Positions 11,701 through 24,536 of a DNA stretch of 64,000 nucleotides are shown in pieces. The stretch is from Bryum argenteum (Eukaryota > Streptophyta > Bryopsida > Bryales > Bryaceae): assembly GCA_037043015.1 (NCBI GenBank), contig CM073329.1, positions 16,756,648 to 16,820,647 on the forward strand, given 5' to 3'. Numbering within the stretch: the first letter of the stretch is position 1; each line of letters starts with the position of its first letter. The notes beneath the pieces were generated by a model. That model saw only the letters and a program-made list of their open reading frames with translations, was not told where the DNA came from and ran no database searches. A program made the translations under genes and the position numbers.

Positions 11701-11739
11701 CGAAGGGACAAAGAATGCGGAACATGTAAAATGGGAGCA

Positions 11740-12680
11740 AAATAAGGAGTGATGAGGAGATCAAGGGAACATGGAACAAGAACTAGGAACTAGGAACGGA
11801 GGATGGGAACCAAGAACAAATAATGAGAACCATGAATGAATGATAGGAACTAGGAACAAATTATGGGAATCGGAAACAAATGATGATAACCAAGAAGGGG
11901 AATTAAGGGATAGGGAACTGGGAACAAAGGATGGAAACCGGGAACAGGAATTTAGAGATAGGAAACAATTCTCTAAAGAAAAAGAGAATGGGGAACCAAA
12001 ACAGAGGACAAAGAATTGGGATCAAGGGATCGATGGAATGAAGGATATGCTATAAATTTTCAAAAGCACAAGGTACAAAGACAAAGCTTGAAAGAAATAG
12101 CTCACCCATCGAGATGAGGAGCATCTTAGTCACAAATTATTCACTATGACTATGAAACCCTAAACCCTAAACCCATGTATGGTCACATGTGGCCATCATC
12201 ATTTGGTCATGTATGCATGACATGAAGAGTTTTAAAGATTTTGAAGAGTTTTTGTAAATGGTATTTGATTATTATTAAGAGTTAATTAGATTCGGATAAT
12301 AAGAATACAAGGAGTTAAAGGAACAAGGAATTTGGAACATAAAAATGGAAGCAAAGAGAGACTGAAGGGGAGATCAAGGGAATATTGAAGGAGTACTAGC
12401 AATCGGGATTAAAGGATAAGAATTACGAAAGGAGGATGGAAACTACTAACAAATATTTAGAACCAAGAACAAATGATGGGAACTACAAACAAATGATGGG
12501 AACTACAAACAAATGATGGGATCTACAAACAAATGATGGGAACTACAAACAAATGATGGGAACTGGGAACGAATGATAGCAATGAAAAAGGATTGTTGTA
12601 GGAACTCAAAAGAAATGATGGGAACGGGGAACGGGCCAAAACATGGGTGGCCGAGAAAAAGGGAACGAAAGAGATGCTAT
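11740..12680. repeat. GGAAC-rich degenerate simple repeat, with a 20-bp tandem array
   Basis: Two blocks (about 11740-12030 and 12340-12680) are built from variants of gggaac, aggaac and aatgatgggaac. Inside, about 12473-12567 repeats the 20-mer aaatgatgggaactacaaac almost five times with one substitution. The blocks are separated by sequence containing a telomere-like motif. The 71-residue frame at 11840 (Glu/Asn-rich) is a by-product of the repeat. Confidence 0.8.
12156..12176. repeat. Short telomere-type (CCCTAAA) motif
   Basis: The sequence gaaaccctaaaccctaaaccc carries nearly three CCCTAAA units, the plant telomere repeat or telo-box. It is too short for an interstitial telomere; such motifs are common in plant promoters. 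Confidence 0.5.
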
Positions 12681-13770
12681 AAATCTTAAAATGTAGGAGG
12701 ACCATCTACGAGGGAACTGAGGATAGGGGGTAGTTTTTGAAGAGCACCAAATAAGGAGCTTACCTATGGGGACAAGGGAGACCTTACTCACAATTTAATT
12801 AAATAATATTTTTATTTTATTTTTGTTCGGAGGGACATTGGTATATAGAAGTCCTAACATGCATCCTTCAGATTCGGACACAAAAAGGTCATATCAAAAT
12901 TTAAAAAGCATGTAAAAAATCCAAACATAAGTATTAAAAAAAAAAAAAACTTAGTTGGAGGATTGTCATTTGTCAATAGGGTATAATTATTTTTTATAAT
13001 TAGGTCTGGATTTTTTACATGTTTCATAAATTTTGATTTTATCTTCTTGATGTCCATGTCCGGAGGACACGTGTTAGGACTTGTAAGAGTTTGAAAGAAT
13101 TGAATGTGATCCAAAAGTAATTTGGCTTGCTGAGGCAAAACATGCCCATTTTTCAAAATCCTAAATAAAAAACTACATGCACTAAAATGTATGCCACAAA
13201 TCCATACCGCCTTCAATGAGTATGCAATTTTTACCATAGAAACTAGACTTGGTCTGCTTCAGACCCTACAAATTTTGTCAAAAACAAACTCTGGATGAAG
13301 AAGTTATAATACTTCAAAGTTTTAGCTTCTCATCCAAAATGTAGAAAGCTATAACATAATTTAAAGGTCATAAGCTCAATACTTTAACTAAATTAAATTA
13401 GTCCTTACAACGACAACCACCCATCCACCATATGATGCCAAGAAATTTTACCACAATAAAATTTATATTTAGAGTTAGCAACACCAACAACAACACCAAT
13501 TGTCAACAAGGATAAAATTGTAGCAACTCTAATTGCCAATTGCAACACCAATTGTTATCAATAGTAAATATTGAGGAAAAGAAAATTTAGAATACTTAAA
13601 TAGTGGATTCTAAAACATACAATTACAATATGAAATGTACATGTATAAACTAAAATCAAAATTGGGAATGCTTAAAACACTTCGATGTGAAAATTGAAAA
13701 GCTCTAAACCCTCTAAAAACTCAAATCCTCGTACGCTTTAAAAGCGCTATGAAAATTCAAAGTCTTGTGC
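12681..13770. other. Gene-free DNA
   Basis: About 13120-13340 is a degraded direct repeat of 6690-6900. The longest frame (12854-13237, - strand, 127 residues) is rich in Phe, Lys and Ile codons from AT-rich DNA and has no recognisable domain. Confidence 0.45.
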
Positions 13771-13875
13771 GCTAGTTCACCAATGTGCTTTGGACTCTTG
13801 TGATTGCTAGTTCACCAATGTGCTTTGGACTCTTGTGATTGCTAGTTCACCAACGTGCTTTGGACTCTTGTGATT
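13771..13875. repeat. Three tandem 35-bp units
   Basis: Units start at 13771, 13806 and 13841 with gctagttcaccaaNgtgct and differ only by one t/c change. Together they span exactly 105 bp. Confidence 0.9.
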
Positions 13876-14672
13876 CCTCGGTCGGATGACACCTTCTGTG
13901 GCCTTCCGTGGTATGCAACGTGCTTTGTCTTTAATATATTGAGGATGATGCAAATTAGACCCTAGTTCTCTCAGAAGCTGCCAACAATAACTTAGTTTTC
14001 CAAAGTGTCCCTCCCAACATTAGGTGAGGCCACGGAAGCTCTTAGAGTCTGCAACTCCAAACACTAATTGTCCATTATGTGACAAAGTGTTGTGCACATG
14101 AGTGAGATAAATACACTATTTGTCATCCAACACTAAATACAATGTTTAGTGTAGTTGAGATATATGATTGTGAAAATTAAAAATAGAAACTCAAACATAG
14201 ATTGACAAAATAGGTGCAATGACAGTCAAAACTTAAAATACTCAGAAATCTTCTTGGCAATAGGCGGTGTTGGCATCAAGTACTAAAAAAGAAACCAGGC
14301 ATTCGTTCGAGCGAATTTCTTCGTGAAGAACCACCGCTTCCTTCACATCAAAACAGGATCATAGTCAAGACCCATGCAGTATCTGACATGACCGCAGTAA
14401 TGGAATTTGTAAACTATAATACACTAAGATGCGCACTTCCCTCAAAATTACACATGTACACATATTTACTCGCACAAAAGACGAGTGGGCTCTTCAAATT
14501 GGTACCGCATCCGTAGTACGGCCACCACACTGCTACTCAAGTTCAATTCCTGGCGACATGACAAAAGGTTCAAAAGGTCCTCAAGACTTCTGCAGCACTA
14601 CAAAACTCACTCAACAGAATTGATGAAATAAGGAAAGCACTGTTCTCAACTGCCAAATTGTTGAATGACGAT

Positions 14673-17600
14673 CTAGTGGAAGAAAATTCGAGCCCCGGAG
14701 AAATTGAACTCAATGAGCTCCAGCTCCATCAAATAGTCGCTCAACCTTTTCACAGCCTGCAACGACGCCATTCAACGAAAGCACCCACTTTTAGACTAAT
14801 CGACATGAACTCATGGACATCTTACTCTGCATTCTGATTCTTCATCTTGGTCGGTTTTCTTTTCATGAACTAGACCATGCTACAAACGCTGCAATCATCA
14901 TTATGGCAGCAGTTCTGGAGGAGTCTTCACAACTCATAAAAGACAACACTCTTTGGATTGAATCGAAACATTCGCGAGGCATTCAAACGACAGAACGCTT
15001 CAGAAAGATACCATCTGTATGTTGTGGGCGTCTTCTTCAGAAACGGAAGCCAATTTTTGACTCCAAATTTGCAATCCCATCAGTCCATTTGCAATATTAT
15101 CCATGTCCAGACCTTCTTCTAGTCGCGCCTTCTCAGCTATGTAGTGGTTCCTCACACTATCGAACCAGTACAGCGAATCGAACTGTTTGTCTTGCCCCAA
15201 TACCTTTAAACTCAAATAAAAAAGAATTAAAATGCCGTATATAGTCTGAACCAGAAGGAACTACTTCGAAGGCAACAAGCTGCATGGCCAGTGGATAAAC
15301 ATGGCTGCCACAATGCTGCAAAAAGTGTTGACCAAAGGAAATGTCCACTACATAGCCATAAAAGTAAGAAGACAAAGAGCGCGTTCATACTCATTGTGAT
15401 TCTGACGACTTGACATGAATCAGTAACGATTGTCAACTACCTTGAGTAGGTAGGCGAGTCCCATGACGAAGCCATCATCTGTAAACAGTGCGTCCGCTGA
15501 ACTGCGAGTTCGTTTTGAAAACTTCGATTTTGCTCGTACCATGGCTTCAACAGCATTAATAATTAGTGCCGGGACAATGAAAACGAACTCCTTCAGGTGA
15601 AAGTTATCATCACTTCGCAAACCCTGATCCCAACTCAGCATGCACAAGAAATGTCAAAATCATCCGCTAAGTAAAAACAAACAAAAGAGAGCACTGGCTA
15701 CTTGAAACATCTTCAAATACCTTCTTCAGAAGTTTTAAATACATAACTCACCTGAGAGAAGACATTCACAAGGATATTGAAGTAGCCAGTGTCATCAACC
15801 GACATATTCTGGCTTTCCAAGGCTGCATCGAGAAGTTTACCAGCCCGCACAGCCTCTGGTGCCATGCCAAGGTTCTTCGACGCCAGCTCAAAGCTCGTAT
15901 TCTTCCCTTCTTGGACATGTCTGCCACACCCAATTCATTCCAAAACAGTTGAGTCACTTTTGATACTCCTGAAAGATGATCCACAACCTAGCCTACACAC
16001 GATTCTAAATCAACTATGATTGAGTCATATCTACATTGGTCATACATACATAGGATAAACTCGCACAGCAAGTGACATAAGATCCAACTGCAAGGCAACC
16101 AGGGCGGGACAGTCAGGTGATTGGCTCTGTGCCGTTGACCAACTAAAATCGACTTAAACAAATCCTGAAAATACGTCCAGGAAAAATACGCAACTCGGAC
16201 TACCGCAGTACTGAGGAAGTGAGCACAGTCTGATGGAGCGGATGGTACTTCATGGCAGTAGTAACTGGATCAGAATCTTAAAAGATGTGTCTAGCAGAGA
16301 GCCCGATACATACCCAGAAGCCAAACTGCTGTAACTCAGTCCTCCAAGCCGCACCATGCGAACGAACCCAAGTGCGTTACCAATCTCAGCGATCAACATC
16401 CGAAACTGGTCCATGTAGCTGTGGCCACTTTCATTGCTCCCCAATTTCTTAATCTCATGATTGAGCTTCTGCGCTCTTACAACGGGATACTCTCTTCTCT
16501 CATTCCCTTGGGTTTCCTGCCACATCTTGAGAAGAGAAGTGTAAACGCAACAACTTAAACCCCGTTGATGAATCCAAGAGGTACAAAAAACATCTATGCA
16601 GATAAACAAATGAAAGGAGAGGTTGAGACTAAGCACCTTGGTATAGCGGTACTCTTTGACAAGCCTTGACTTGACGTGGTCGTCAAAGAGGAACTGAGAA
16701 AATGAAACAAATTTCTGAGCCAGGAACTGGTAGGTGAAGTTCACAGTCGTACTCATGATCCCAGTGCCATGGGTGCGTATTGAGTTAGCCACATGCTTTA
16801 CATTGATTGTATTAATGTGCTTTCTGTAGGCTGCACTGGATAACCTCTCTATAAACACCTGCACCAACCAAAAAGGAAAAGATTATAACATGCACTGTAC
16901 TGCAACCAGAGGAGGCATGTAGTATGTGCTAGAATGATGATTTTCGTTCAGAACCCAACAAAGCTGTACCTGATGTTATCAAAAACGACCATACTTGCAT
17001 TAGAATCCGCAATTGCAACATGTAATTTGATTGAGGTTGTCTTTTTAACTTCCATAAATAGAACTGAAACTAAATAGAACCTGATACATACTAACGGGTC
17101 ATTCGTCAGCATAGAACTAAAACCTAATGCAGGGCCAGGCCTTTCATGAATGACAAGCATTTAACGATTGACAACTGAAATGGACGAGAAACCTGCGTAT
17201 TTAGGTTGTATGTGTAAGATGCGACGAAATTGTGGATATTCCGCATAATGTCCAACACATCAACGCCTTGTTCCAATGTCTGGCATGGCAAATGAATGTC
17301 ATCCAATACCAAACCGTATTTCTGCTCAGCAAGTTGCCGCATTTCGCCGTAAGTCTGCAAGAAATCGATACATCTCTAAGAATTCAGAATATTCAACAAG
17401 AAGAAGAAGGAGAAACTTGATCACTAAACTGCTGCACCACGAGGCACAACCAACCTTCCAGTTATGAAGGGCCACAGCAGCATGATTGTAAAAAGCAGCA
17501 TTCAGGTACGTCTCTACACGGGTCTTGATATGAATGTACTTGGTTTCTAATCGCAAGGGCTTCAATTGCAAAAACCATGACAGATCTCGCACTCCCGTCT

Positions 17601-20600
17601 GCAGCCACCACCCTCACAAAGAATTTCAAAGATAACTTTTATGAAGTTGCTGTTACAGGCATGATCTTATTTATGATGCCATCACATTTTTTACCTTCTG
17701 CATGGCTATAAATCCTCCAGATAAATCGTACTGAACCGACTGACTAAGACATGCACATACAATGAGACATGCAATGTACAAGTCATGGAGTCGAGACCGT
17801 ACCTTTGTTGGATTAACATTCACAGTGCCCTTTAAATGTGCGGAGTGAACGTGTAACCGTAGATCCGTTTCAATATCACGACAGAGTGTCATCACCACTT
17901 CCTGGAAGCCACGGCGTGTTAAGTTTCCAAAGCTGATGCATTTCCATAACACATCGAAAAGGGTTTTCTATCCTCTACAGAGCGGTCATGTTCAAACTCA
18001 GTTCAGGAAGTTTACATTGACGATGGCATCTTCAAGTTCTTGTTCATAAGATTCTAGAACAGCCTCTTCGGCATGTCCGATTTTCAGAAGCTTCATGCCA
18101 TCCTTAAATGCACTGACCACATGCTGCAGACTCCGAGCCTCACGAGTCTGTGTGTAAACCAAGGCAAAACATGTAGGCATCATCTCTCGAGACCAGTACA
18201 AAAAACTGCAATCTGTTGACATTTCCACAAGCTTATGAATGTCGACCGCCATGTCTGTCAACAAGCACGCTTCTCTAATCTCCGCCACCGTTTCTTCCGG
18301 GAGTTTATTCTGCAAGGACCTATATTAGCATCAGAAACTTTCAACAAATTATTGTGATTTGTAATATATGTCCAAGACAAATTGCTCAGACGTATCTAAG
18401 TAGCAGTAATAAACTTCCGATTCGGACACACTTACAAGCCCAAAGAGTGTGTCAAGACAAATATGCAAGATTGTGCGACGTTCCAAACTAGGGCATCCCT
18501 GCAGCATCTCTACTGCCAAGTCGACCTACACCTCAACCCCAACACATTCATGAAATCTCGTTAATAAACATATCAGGCTTGTCTGTTAGTGAAACAACCC
18601 TCAAAAGAAAGGAAGGACTGTTCAGACGGTTAACATTGGAATAAGCGGTAGTTGAGCCCATGTTTCGATATCAACCAATAAGCATGCACTGAAAGAACGA
18701 CTCTTACAGCTGCAAGAGCATCTTGGATCTTAGTGTCCACTTCCTTCCCACCTTTCACAAAAGCAAAGGCACAATCCATAAAGTAAAAGATAAAATTCGA
18801 ACGTTGCGCATCGAAAATTCAGATGGGTAGAATTCAACGAAATAATGATCACAGCGCAGCTACAGATCGGTCCTTCTGGAAATATAAGTACACTTGGTTG
18901 AAAGCGTGACAAGCGATAGAGTATAGGCAACAGGAGGTGAAGCGAATATTAGGAAATATTGAGCACGATATGTAGAAAAGGAGAAAGCCATAACCCTCTC
19001 AACTAGAACCTTACGACATGGACAACGAAACTGTGACTCGTCATATTTACTTATACATATTCAAAATTACTGTAGACACTAAGAAGACAGTTAACTCAAA
19101 ATTGAAGTTTATGAAAGTGAATTCTCAGCGAGACATCTAGCGCCCCTGATAGTTCATCAGCAGCTCAAATCACTGGTGATAAAGACAGTTCCTTGGTCCA
19201 ACTTCGACAAGTCAAATTCTGCAGAGACTCTGTGGGCAGAGGCCTTACGAGTGAAGGAGCGAGCAAAAAGATGTAAACCACTGGATTTAGAACCTGCTGT
19301 GAATTCCGCCTCCAACTGTGCCTGTATGCCAATCGAACTGGTTAATACTTCCAATGATCTCTTCAACAAAGTTGATCTTGTAGTTTCGTAAGAAAAACTT
19401 CTACTCCGAAATGAACCACATTTACTATGTGCTTGCAACAAAAAGTGGAGTTCAACAGTTCTTATTGATCCTTCATCGACCTTACCGTCTAAAAAAAGCA
19501 AGACCAGGATTACTGTGCTTCCAGATATAGGGGTCACATCATTTACGACAGACAGCTCACATCAATTGACCCGAAATGAAATCTTGGAGCAATACTGTAC
19601 CTTGAGTAAGGGCACTGCAAACAATCATACCAGATTCTGACATAGGATCACATGGACAAACTCAAACTCACAGAATGATGAAAACCTACCTTTAGTGACG
19701 ATAGATACTTTTGAATTTGAGACTGTGCTAACTCTAAGATGTTGCTCATTCCTTGCACCGTTTCACTATTTCGCCTGTGATACACTGCCCTCACTACCTG
19801 TGACGCACACAAGAGACCTTCAGTAAGTAAGAAATAAAGCGTGCTCTTGATTACACTGTGATCAACTAATGACATCCCTTATATATTAGCACACAGATAT
19901 CACGTCAGGATAGCCGTCTACAGATATTATTCTGAATGAGCTGACATCTACCAAATGATCACAAGCCGTCGAGATATTCCGGAATTTCTGCTTTCAGAAG
20001 TGCTAGAATGTGTATAGTTCAAAAGTGTCAACAATGCGAAGATATCATTTAAAGAAAAGAAACCTGAAGAAGTTCTGCTGCATGTCGTAAGTTACGTACT
20101 TGGTCCTTACTTAAGGGCTCCTACATTTGAGAAGTCAAGCAAACTTCAAATTTCACAGCAGCCCAAAGAAGAAAACTTTGTACAAGACTTTACAAGAGAG
20201 AAGATTAATATACCGGATAATCCTACCAATTTGTTTACCTTATTCACTTAGTTTGCAAATCGGCTATGCAGTCGATGTCAAGTAAGAAATGACCAAACAA
20301 TTGCAATTATAATAAGAAATGATGTCGTTTTGATGGTTTACCTCCAATGATACATGACAATCAATAGTGGCGCGAATAATATGCTGCAGACTGTTGGCTA
20401 GAAGCACGCCCTATCATCAGAGTATATATTGAGTAACATTTAAAGTGGATACGGACTCCTCAAAGCTGAAGAAATGAAGTCAGCATCATTGGTCGTGCAT
20501 ACGAAGAACTGTTTTGGTACATAACGTGCAATTGATTCTTGTACATATTGCCAATTCGATTGAGCAGGGAACAGGTCGCAAGTCCTATTCTTCCTTAAAA

Positions 20601-23600
20601 TCAGCATCGACTGCTAAAGGAGGCAGTTATCTGCTTTGACTAAGTTATCGACACTTCACTTCTTGTTGAACTCCATGTCGTATATGACAACTGAAACGTG
20701 TTTGTAGTATGTAAAACAGTGTATATATCCAGTATCCTTCAAAATTTATCGTGCCTATCAGAAGGATGATTCGAGTAAGATAATTACAATCGTGTCCAAC
20801 AGAGAGAACAAGTACTTCACTGACCTGAGCAAGCTGCTTCAACCTCACCCTCAACATCGCATGAATCGCTAAACGCTGTACCTGCATGTCGCATATAGCA
20901 CGAGGCAATCATAAGAAATAGAGTATACGAAGGACATGCCATCTTCATACCGCGTGCGATAATCGATTTTCAATCAGTTTCCCTTATTTTAAATTTTCAG
21001 TTGCGAAGTGACAGAAATCAAAGCGCCCGCTTCACCGTAATTTGCCATTGTGACGAAACATAAGAGTTAAGGACTTACAGTGGGTGATGCCGTTGAGTCA
21101 AATGACACAAGCCAATTCACCAGTGCGCTTCGGATGTTCTGCACGACCCTGAAAGAAAATAAATCAGTGCGGTCACAGAGTCTTTTCGAAGAAAAGAAAA
21201 ATTCAAAAAGAAAGAAAAAAATCTCTGAAAGATGCACAGCCGTTCCATTCAAATTTTACAACCACCTTGTATGCAAAACATGTAAACATGTAAACATTTA
21301 GCCTTGCTCTAAGTCAGAGATCTGTTGATAATACTCAGTACTCATCAAGGGCTTTACTTAAAAGAACCTGGTCAGTGCTTCATCCAGGCCTGTTAAATAG
21401 GCCCGGTTGACAGCTGCAGCACCTTTACGGGCTTCTTTCAGAAATGGGGCAGCTAGGGACCAGGACGGTAGCTGGGTCCTTAAGAACTCCAAACACGAAA
21501 GTTGCGTATTACAGAATACATGAACAACAGGTGCCTTCTTCAGAATGTCCATGACAATCCTCGTGATCTTCTTATCTGGCGCAGAGTCGACTACATTGTC
21601 GATATGAGGCATCATGTAGATGCGTTAATAGATGATTATCAAAAACTGATAAGCTCCTCGAAACAGCTGATAGTGCAATGTGAGCTCATGGAAAGACGAA
21701 GCAAACAAGCATAGGCTTCGCGAAAATGGCTTGATGGAAAGCATAAGTAAAAATCCCCAGACTTAATACGGTTTCAAACAGAGCATGGTGTCCCTCCAAT
21801 ATTTTACATTCCACGCTGTATATTCTAAAGGAATCTGGCGAAATTTGCCAGAGGAAAGCACGACTGAAATTCGGGTCAAAAACTCCTGCAATACAAAAAA
21901 TTGGTGTAGGATTGTACCAGTCATCCAGGAGTGACATATAAAACTTGCTAGTAAACCTGCTATCCGCTCCCGATCGTGAGGCCGCTCACTCATCGTATCT
22001 GAATAGCACAACGAGCATAATGAAAAACCGAAGATATCACCGACGAGGACGACTCATAGAGAAATTTTGGACACAATATGCAAATCCCAAGTACGAGAAT
22101 ATTTTATAAAGAAAAGTCCCAACTGCACTGAATGAAAAAGGGTTCAAGCCGGTTACACGTCCATATTTTATTTAGAACAACCCCTGCCTCAAATGAATAT
22201 GGCAGACACAAATACAACACTTAAATTCTCTCACCGAGTCGAGAGATGCTTTGGCTGAGGCTGTCCCGTATCAAAGTTGCAAATTCATCTAAGAAAATTT
22301 TGTTGTTTCTCACATTTACCATCTGCAAATTTCCATGGAAGTCCTCCTGCATGCACCTCTGCGTTGACACAAGTTTCATTCAATATACATCGAAATCCAA
22401 ACTCACATTTGTACTAGTAAAATTATGAAGATCCTCTGCAGTATACATGTCCAGGACTGCGGAAAAGGGGACAATTACTTGGAAGAGGCCAGTAGTCAAG
22501 ATGCTGTCGATGTCGTTGACAGCTCGGTCTAACTCTTCCACATCCTCGGGCGCCATGTCGAATCTAGATGGCTCAACTCGTACAGAATGCAGCATCCTGC
22601 CACACCCCCATAAAAGGTGAAAAAGTTGCTTGCGCGTTTGAAAATATAAAGCCCCTTCCAAAATTGCCAATCAGACAAGCTCCAATTTAACAGTTCCGTT
22701 AAGGGTTTAGTGTCTTCAGACTACAATACCGACTTTATCCAATGAAGAAAGCCTAAGTTACATTTTAAAGTGAAGAATCCCCGGACGATGCACGGTGACT
22801 CACGTGATTGAAACCTTTTGACCCCAAGAAAGGAAACCAGTGAGAAAGATTCACTGACCTTGTGAAAAGGGAGAAAGCGTGACCAATGCTCAGGTTTTGC
22901 GAGAGAATTTCATCTACAGTAGCAATCACCAAGAGCCCATCTACTAGAGAAGAGAATACTGTTTGGAGATGGCAACACAGGAAATAAGGGCGAGGAGCAT
23001 CAATCCTGTAGATGGAGTCCAACTGCTTTATCAAGTTTCTGATCAAGCCCCGCAATTCCGTAATGAACTCAACAAGGTCCTTAAATATTGGAAGCGATCT
23101 CGCAAAAGATTTATGCAGTTCTCCCTCGGCTTGCACGTCCTCCCCACTAGGACGTAACCCGAACAGAAGCAATCGAGGATAAAATTTAGCTTGAGCCAGC
23201 TGCTGGAGTCTACCGATTTCTATGCAATCAAACGTCAAGACAGTAACAATTTTGTGAAAAACTGTGTTGTCCGTCATCATCACAAGATCTAGGATGTCTG
23301 CAGCATCACAGATACGAGTACGCAGCTGCACGGGGTCTTGATTTGAGTCTGCAGCCTCTCGAGGAGCAAAACCATGGTCTACAACCGATTCCAGGACCGC
23401 AGATGCCTCACAGCGCCACTCATCCACAAAGCGACGAAGCCTCTCATGCTGCTCCTCTGCCACTAAGCCACCTGCGCTTGCCAAAGAAACAGAGTGAGAA
23501 ATCTGTGATGAATGTCGTAATCTAAACTTGCACCGAAGCAAAGAAAGCCTCACTCTGCGGCACTGACGCCCCTTCTCCTCTCGCCGGCAATTCGCCCTCT

Positions 23601-23616
23601 CTACTCGGTCGCCCAT
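14673..23616 (-). CDS. WASHC4: WASH complex subunit 4 (SWIP / KIAA1033-like), about 25 exons
   Basis: SWIP is a scaffold subunit of the WASH complex, which activates Arp2/3 on endosomes. Recognised from remembered conservation: N-terminal [14 protein letters not shown] and [10 protein letters not shown], middle [13 protein letters not shown] and [21 protein letters not shown]-terminal [46 protein letters not shown] and the end SGARIFFH. Exons: 22859-23616 (ATG at 23616), 22407-22596, 22235-22346, 21957-21998?, one starting at 21885?, 21368-21590, 21079-21148, 20825-20881, 20342-20410, 20064-20120, 19690-19797, 19601-19614?, 19174-19424?, 18708-18751, 18436-18525, 18016-18309, 17803-17901, 17695-17730, 17455-17598, 17193-17354, 16637-16858, 16314-16525, 15752-15921, 15441-15623, 15012-15203, 14673-14756. 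Phases agree except around 21.7-22.0 kb, where exon borders are unresolved. Predicted size is about 1200-1300 residues, near the animal protein (about 1170). I see no nonsense codon in the assigned exons, so it looks functional. Confidence 0.92.
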
Positions 23617-24118
23617 TGGGGCTGCACAAAGTCTTCCTGCTACTCAGGTCCCCTCCTGCTGCAGCTAGGTCTGGCATCTCCGCCAAACCGCCGCACTAAA
23701 CCCGAACCCACTTCTGATCCGCAATCCTCAACCCCGCAATGGATCCCACACTGCACAAGCATCTAGGACTCTCAACTCATCAGCAACCCTAATTTACACA
23801 CCAGATGGGATACAGTGACTCTCGAAACCGGGTCGTTGAGACACGCCCATGCACGCAAGGCCACAGAGGAGGTTGCTGCTTGTGACCTACAAGTGAGCTG
23901 CAGGAATGCGAATGCAGAGGCAGATGGAATCCTTGAACCAGAGAAGACGGAAGATGGAAGGTTCAGGACCAAGGGCAGAAAACAGCGGGGTGCAGGGATG
24001 AGGAAACAACTTTTAAAAAATTCAAGTGAAAGGTGGAAGCCATAGTGTAGCCACTCCCTCCTCGCAGTCGCCTTCCTCTCACTGTAACGAAAAGGAGAGG
24101 GACCAGCTGTTTATCTTA
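23617..24118 (-). promoter_or_regulatory. 5' flank and probable promoter/5' UTR of the SWIP gene
   Basis: GC-richer, pyrimidine-rich DNA directly upstream of the SWIP ATG. No clear TATA box. A divergent 76-residue frame (23815-24045, + strand) has no recognisable domain and is probably not a gene. A Harbinger-type MITE bounds the region at 24119. Confidence 0.4.
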
Positions 24119-24536
24119 AGGCATGTTCGCACTTGGCCTTAGAGGAGGTCTTAGGAGGGGGTCTTAACTCCATTAAAAAGTGTGTGTTCGCACCTACATT
24201 CATTAGTAATTACCAATCTTACATGGATGTCCACATGGCACACTTTAAAGAGTAGGGTATTAGCAAACATTTAGGAGGACAAAAGAGCTTTGAGCAATAG
24301 TAGGCAATACTTAAGGGAGCACCAATATTGGAAAGATTCTCAAATTTTCCTCTCTTAAGAGTGGTCTTATGTATTGTCCCACTTGAGGGGCCATTACGTA
24401 ATCCCCTCACTATTGATTACACCTTTACGAGCCTCATTGATGACACCTTTCCTCAAAAGAAGGTAGTCCTCCCCAAATTGTGGGGGTGTTAAATTTTTAG
24501 CCACGCTCTTTGCAAAGGCCAAGTGCGAACGGGCCT
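24119..24536. mobile_element. PIF/Harbinger-type MITE
   Basis: A 418-bp non-coding element. Left end AGGCATGTTCGCACTTGGCC and right end GGCCAAGTGCGAACGGGCCT are inverted repeats of about 24 bp with two or three mismatches. TTA flanks both sides (24116-24118 and 24537-24539), the 3-bp target duplication typical of PIF/Harbinger (Tourist) elements. No transposase is present. It lies about 500 bp upstream of the SWIP start codon. Confidence 0.8.

Noticed and set aside
11840..12055. 71-residue Glu/Asn-rich protein
   Set aside because: Generated by the GGAAC-type simple repeat.
12156..12176. Interstitial telomere
   Set aside because: Fewer than three units; fits a telo-box or chance better.
12473..12567. 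CRISPR-like array of 20-mers
   Set aside because: Units are contiguous with no spacers, in a eukaryotic context; it is a simple tandem repeat.
14813..15244. 143-residue + strand open frame across the SWIP 3' exons
   Set aside because: It overlaps antisense SWIP exon 24 and adjoining intron sequence and has no recognisable domain.
19176..19391. 71-residue + strand frame in the SWIP gene
   Set aside because: Antisense to a likely SWIP exon; no independent evidence.
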